A stretch of 9,723 bases of DNA, taken from NCBI GenBank assembly GCA_905236595.1, contig CAJORE010000336.1, forward strand, positions 1-9,723, written 5' to 3'. A model generated the notes under the pieces. That model was not told where the DNA came from. It was given only the letters and a program-made list of their open reading frames with translations, and made no database searches. A program made the translations under genes and the position numbers. This DNA comes from an uncultured Selenomonadaceae bacterium (GTDB lineage: Bacteria; Bacillota; Negativicutes; Selenomonadales; Selenomonadaceae). Below, piece by piece: positions 7,137 through 9,723 of the stretch (positions are counted from its first letter, which is position 1; each line of letters starts with the position of its first letter).

Positions 7137-7143
7137 ACCAAAT

Positions 7144-7635
7144 TCATTCTTCGTTGTCGTCAAAGCGAACAATTTTAACTTTCGGCGCCTCTCCTTCGAC
7201 AAATTCGGCCACGGCGAAGGAGGGGCGCCTTTCGTCACGGGGACGCGAGGCGCTGCCCGGATTGATGACGGTGACTTCCCCCGGCAAAATTTGCGCCACA
7301 TGGGTGTGTCCGTAGACCACCGCATCGCAACCGTTTTCCTTGGCAACTTCGACAAGGGTGTCAACGCCGAAGCGCACGCCGAAAGAATGACCGTGGGTCA
7401 GAAATATTTTGTGTCCCGCCGCTTCAACGACGAGCGAATCGGGCGCATCGGCCGAAAAGAAATCGCTGTTGCCCGCGACTTTGGCCACGCCCGTATCGGT
7501 GAGCATTTCAAGATATTCCGCGTCGGGTACGCAATCGCCCGCGTGCAACCACATTTGGGCGTCGGGGCAGAGGGCAACGACGCGTTCCACCGCTTGGCGG
7601 TTGTTGTGCGTATCACTGACAATGCCGATTTTCAA
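7144..7635 (-). CDS. YfcE/MJ0936-family metallophosphoesterase (phosphodiesterase)
   Basis: This 163-aa cytosolic enzyme belongs to the small calcineurin-like phosphodiesterases; the cellular substrate is unknown. The metal-binding motifs appear in order: D8-x-H10 in IVSDTHNN, HAGD (31-34), GNSD (55-58), HGHS (81-84) and GHTH (109-112), followed by NPGS. Length fits the family. The start is TTG at 7635: the conserved N-terminus KIGIVSDTH begins right after it, and AAAGGAGAG lies just upstream. The longer open frame upstream only reads rdgB in another frame. TTG overlaps the rdgB stop as TTGA, so translation is probably coupled. The gene is last in the operon, and B. subtilis has the same order (rph-ysnA-ysnB). 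Confidence 0.93.
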   Translation of the reverse strand: MKIGIVSDTHNNRQAVERVVALCPDAQMWLHAGDCVPDAEYLEMLTDTGVAKVAGNSDFFSADAPDSLVVEAAGHKIFLTHGHSFGVRFGVDTLVEVAKENGCDAVVYGHTHVAQILPGEVTVINPGSASRPRDERRPSFAVAEFVEGEAPKVKIVRFDDNEE

Positions 7636-8255
7636 GATGAACTCTCCTTTACGGGCATAAAAGCGCAAACCTGCCGCAACTTTGCCGCCATCGCCTTCAT
7701 TGCCTGTCCGCGATGGCTGATTTTTTCCTTTTCGGCCAAGCTTATCTCCGCCAGGGTCTTTTCGCCGACGTAAAAATAAGGATCGTAGCCAAAGCCACCC
7801 GAACCTTTGGCGACGTTTTTCACCGTGCCGCGGCAAATGCCCTCCGTTAAAATTTCCGTTTCCCCGTCAACATACGCCAATACGCAACGATACGCCGCCG
7901 CACTTTCGGCGGCGTTTTTGCGCGCCAACTCGGACAAAAGTTTCTCGTTGTTGTCGGCGTCGGCGGCGTGGAACCCCGCAAAACGGGCGCTCAATACGCC
8001 GGGAGCGCCGTCCAAAACGGCGACTTCCAAGCCCGAATCGTCGGCAAGACAGGCGCATTTGGTAAGCGCGGCATAAAACTTGGCTTTGATAAGCGCGTTT
8101 TCGGCGAAAGTCCGGCCATCCTCCACCGCATCGGGCAACTCGCCGAAAGCGGCAAGGGAAACAATTTGCACGGGCAATCCGGCGAAAGCATTGGTTAATT
8201 CACGGAGCTTGCCCGGGTTCTTGGTGGCAAGCACGATTTTTTTTTGCTCTGTCAT
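7632..8255 (-). CDS. rdgB: XTP/dITP diphosphatase (RdgB/HAM1 family)
   Basis: This 207-aa enzyme hydrolyses non-canonical purine triphosphates (ITP, dITP, XTP) to monophosphates and pyrophosphate, keeping them out of DNA and RNA. The substrate-binding start reads ATKNPGKLREL (10-20). TFAENALIKA (49-58), DDSGLEV (72-78) with the catalytic aspartate at 73, APGVLSARFAG (84-94), GFGYDPYF (154-161) and SHRGQAM (180-186) complete the family pattern. ATG at 8255 is chosen because MTEQKKIVLATKN puts the first strand at its usual place and a GGA lies 9 nt ahead; an upstream in-frame GTG at 8276 would add seven residues. It follows rph by about 33 nt and overlaps the phosphoesterase TTG start by 4 nt. 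A run of nine A residues falls in codons 4-7. Confidence 0.95.
   Translation of the reverse strand: MTEQKKIVLATKNPGKLRELTNAFAGLPVQIVSLAAFGELPDAVEDGRTFAENALIKAKFYAALTKCACLADDSGLEVAVLDGAPGVLSARFAGFHAADADNNEKLLSELARKNAAESAAAYRCVLAYVDGETEILTEGICRGTVKNVAKGSGGFGYDPYFYVGEKTLAEISLAEKEKISHRGQAMKAMAAKLRQVCAFMPVKESSS
7642..7650 (-). promoter_or_regulatory. Ribosome binding site fixing the TTG start of the phosphoesterase
   Basis: AAAGGAGAG on the minus strand has its AGGAG core 8 nt before TTG at 7635. No ATG or GTG is present at a usable distance, so TTG is the start. Confidence 0.8.
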
Positions 8256-8288
8256 AAGATTTATTCCGTTGTTCACGACGAAAATCCG

Positions 8289-9035
8289 TCAACCGACGCG
8301 GCCGACTTTCCAAACCAACTGCCCGCCCAACACGTCCTTTTCGTAGGAAATGAGTGCGTCGATGCCCTGCTCGGCCAGCGCCAAAAGTTCGGTGAGTTTT
8401 TCGCGGGAAAAGGGATGTTGTTCGCCCGTCCCTTGTATCTCCGCAAAATCTCCGGCGCCCGTCATGACGACGTTCACATCGGCCACGGCGGCAGAATCCT
8501 CCTCATAGCATAAGTCAAGAAGCGCCGTGCCGTGTTCGTCGATACCGACCGACACCGCCGCCAAAAAATCCTTCACGGGGAAAACGCCGCCCGGGACGTA
8601 AAACGTATTGCAAGCTTCCACAAGCGCCACAAAAGCGCCGGTTATCGCCGCCGTCCGTGTGCCGCCGTCGGCTTGCAACACATCGCAATCAATGTGGACG
8701 GTGCGTTCGCCCAAAGCTCTTAAATCCGTCACCGACCGCAAAGTCCTGCCGATTAACCGTTGGATTTCCTGCGTCCGGCCGGTTTGTTTGCCGTGTGCCG
8801 CCTCGCGGGGCGTGCGCGTCTTGGTGGAGGCGGGCAACAGGGAGTATTCGGCGGCGATCCATCCCGTCCCCGTGCCTTTCAAAAACTTTGGCACGGTATT
8901 TTCAACGGTGGCCGCGCAAATGACTTTCGTCGCGCCGAATTCGATTAGGCAGGAGCCTGCCGCATACCGTTGAAAGCGGCGACACATTTTGACGGGGCGC
9001 ATTTCGTCGGCGGCTCTGCCGTCCGTACGTTTCAT
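8289..9035 (-). CDS. rph: Ribonuclease PH
   Basis: This 248-aa phosphorolytic 3'-5' exoribonuclease trims tRNA precursors, normally as a hexameric ring. It aligns by eye along its whole length with B. subtilis Rph: [12 protein letters not shown] at the start, [15 protein letters not shown] (54-68), SGRT-like [28 protein letters not shown] with the phosphate-binding GGTRT at 124-128, [14 protein letters not shown] and [15 protein letters not shown]. An in-frame ATG at 9056 exists. ATG at 9035 is preferred because it overlaps the preceding stop as ATGA and gives the usual N-terminus (compare MRHDGR). The gene sits in a conserved order ahead of rdgB. Confidence 0.95.
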   Translation of the reverse strand: MKRTDGRAADEMRPVKMCRRFQRYAAGSCLIEFGATKVICAATVENTVPKFLKGTGTGWIAAEYSLLPASTKTRTPREAAHGKQTGRTQEIQRLIGRTLRSVTDLRALGERTVHIDCDVLQADGGTRTAAITGAFVALVEACNTFYVPGGVFPVKDFLAAVSVGIDEHGTALLDLCYEEDSAAVADVNVVMTGAGDFAEIQGTGEQHPFSREKLTELLALAEQGIDALISYEKDVLGGQLVWKVGRVG

Positions 9036-9670
9036 GCGAAGTTCTTTATTATGCATATCGGTGTCTTTTGCGAAGCGTTGCCGAAGGGATTGTCAATCAA
9101 CAGGTTCGCCGCCCGCTCGGCATCCATTCCCGCCGTCGCTCCCACAATTCGGGAACGTTTCAGATCGTTGACATCGGCGATAATCGCCCCGTAGCAACCC
9201 AAGCGTTCTTTTAAGCGGTTCACCACATCCTGCGGATTCTTCGGGCCGTAGACCACGCATTTGTCAAAGGGCGGCATGGTTCCCGTGGCGTCGTCGATTA
9301 ACGCCGCCTGTTCGCCGCCGTATTTGTAAAAGAGTCCGCGCACCCCCACCAATTTGCCGAGAAAACCCAAAAAGAGCGCAAACACCACGCGCCATGTCCC
9401 TTCGGCCAGCATCAACGCTTGCATACCGTGCGGCGTCGCCAAACTGCCGTAATCGGGAATGAAGCGGCAACAATTAAGCGCGGCGGCGCTGACTTTTATT
9501 TCGTCAACGCGCAGGAAATTGCCCTGGGTTATGGCAACGACGGATTCGGCGACGGAAATTACATCGTGTTCGCCGATTTTGCCTTTCACATAACGCTCTA
9601 CCGTGTCGATAATGTCGTCTTTTTGCGTCAAAATGCGCGTCGGCACGGGAATTATTTCAACTTCCGCCAT
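9032..9670 (-). CDS. Coenzyme F420-0:L-glutamate ligase-like protein (function unknown)
   Basis: This 212-aa protein has an N-terminus resembling the CofE/F420-0 gamma-glutamyl ligase family: [12 protein letters not shown] (about 9-20), then [18 protein letters not shown] (about 33-50). In archaea that family adds glutamate to F420-0. The later part differs from what I recall of true CofE. It has a hydrophobic stretch ([18 protein letters not shown]), then [21 protein letters not shown] and a C-terminal half with [20 protein letters not shown], so the metal and GTP sites cannot be confirmed. Most Firmicutes do not make F420, so another amide-ligase role is possible. ATG at 9670 is chosen over ATG at 9676: GGAGG is 7 nt ahead of the former but only 1 nt ahead of the latter. 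The stop overlaps the rph start as ATGA. Family resemblance is moderate; the reaction is not known. Confidence 0.75.
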   Translation of the reverse strand: MAEVEIIPVPTRILTQKDDIIDTVERYVKGKIGEHDVISVAESVVAITQGNFLRVDEIKVSAAALNCCRFIPDYGSLATPHGMQALMLAEGTWRVVFALFLGFLGKLVGVRGLFYKYGGEQAALIDDATGTMPPFDKCVVYGPKNPQDVVNRLKERLGCYGAIIADVNDLKRSRIVGATAGMDAERAANLLIDNPFGNASQKTPICIIKNFA

Positions 9671-9672
9671 GG

Positions 9673-9723
9673 TCATTCCTCCGTAACGAGTTTTACGCCG
9701 ACGAGCGACGCGATTTCTTCCGC
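9673..9723 (-). CDS. 3' end of an unidentified upstream gene (16 codons)
   Basis: The frame enters from the right edge and reads [16 protein letters not shown] before a TGA at 9675-9673, 2 nt before the next start. Its composition looks like a protein C-terminus, and the close spacing matches the rest of the operon. It is too short to assign; B. subtilis has gerM ahead of rph, but nothing here proves that identity. Confidence 0.5.
   Translation of the reverse strand, partial: AEEIASLVGVKLVTEE
9677..9682 (-). promoter_or_regulatory. Ribosome binding site of the F420-ligase-like gene
   Basis: GGAGGA on the minus strand lies immediately before ATG 9676 and 7 nt before ATG 9670. Its spacing decides for the second ATG. 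It also lies within the last codons of the upstream frame, so the two genes are probably coupled. Confidence 0.7.

Noticed and set aside
6639..7364. A 241-codon minus-strand frame across uppS.
   Set aside because: It overlaps the clearly coding uppS and the end of the phosphoesterase gene, and its translation matches no family.
7636..7836. An N-terminal extension of the phosphoesterase upstream of TTG 7635.
   Set aside because: It is Arg/Lys/Gly-rich shadow translation of rdgB in another frame; the family's N-terminus starts at KIGIVSDTH.
8256..8276. GTG start at 8276 for rdgB.
   Set aside because: ATG at 8255 gives the usual distance to the ATKNPGK motif and has the better-placed purine stretch; the GTG is kept only as an alternative.

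Overview
The window looks like a chromosomal piece of a Firmicutes-type bacterium, most likely one with an outer membrane (Negativicutes-like). This is inferred from two things. The right-hand order rph - rdgB - YfcE-type phosphoesterase matches rph-ysnA-ysnB of Bacillus subtilis. The left-hand operon carries envelope-spanning adaptor proteins of the kind used by diderms. No rRNA, tRNA, CRISPR array, transposase or integrase was seen, and base composition looks broadly even apart from one AT-rich intergenic region.

Left part (1-5970, minus strand): a tightly packed operon for peptide export. In transcription order it encodes an RND/HlyD-type periplasmic adaptor (388 aa), a second adaptor of the NHLP-bacteriocin secretion type (335 aa), a C39-peptidase/ABC transporter (755 aa, complete Cys-His-Asp triad and complete ATPase motifs), and a second ABC permease without a peptidase that runs off the left edge. 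Junctions are 1-nt overlap, 3-nt gap and 4-nt ATGA overlap, so translation is probably coupled. A near-consensus promoter (TTGAAA-17 nt-TATAAT, with an A/T-rich palindrome just upstream) sits about 200 nt ahead of the first gene. It leaves a long leader with a GC hairpin and no good ribosome binding site for the first gene. No precursor peptide or maturation enzyme is inside the window; these may lie beyond the left edge.

Middle (5971-7127): a divergent intergenic region of 392 nt, then uppS on the plus strand, encoding undecaprenyl-diphosphate synthase for the cell-wall lipid carrier. It stands alone, without the cdsA/dxr genes that commonly follow it, and ends 16 nt from a convergent gene. 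A 46-nt hairpin covers its stop codon.

Right part (7144-9723, minus strand): a housekeeping operon. In transcription order: the last 16 codons of an unidentified gene, a protein resembling coenzyme F420-0:glutamate ligase, RNase PH, RdgB/HAM1 nucleotide pyrophosphatase, and a YfcE/MJ0936-type phosphodiesterase. Junctions are 2 nt, a 4-nt ATGA overlap, about 33 nt, and a 4-nt TTGA overlap in which TTG is the start codon.

The observations most worth following are the two-adaptor design of the exporter (one short and one long hairpin), the F420-ligase-like protein in a lineage not expected to make F420, and a 15-bp inverted repeat inside the peptidase/ABC gene.
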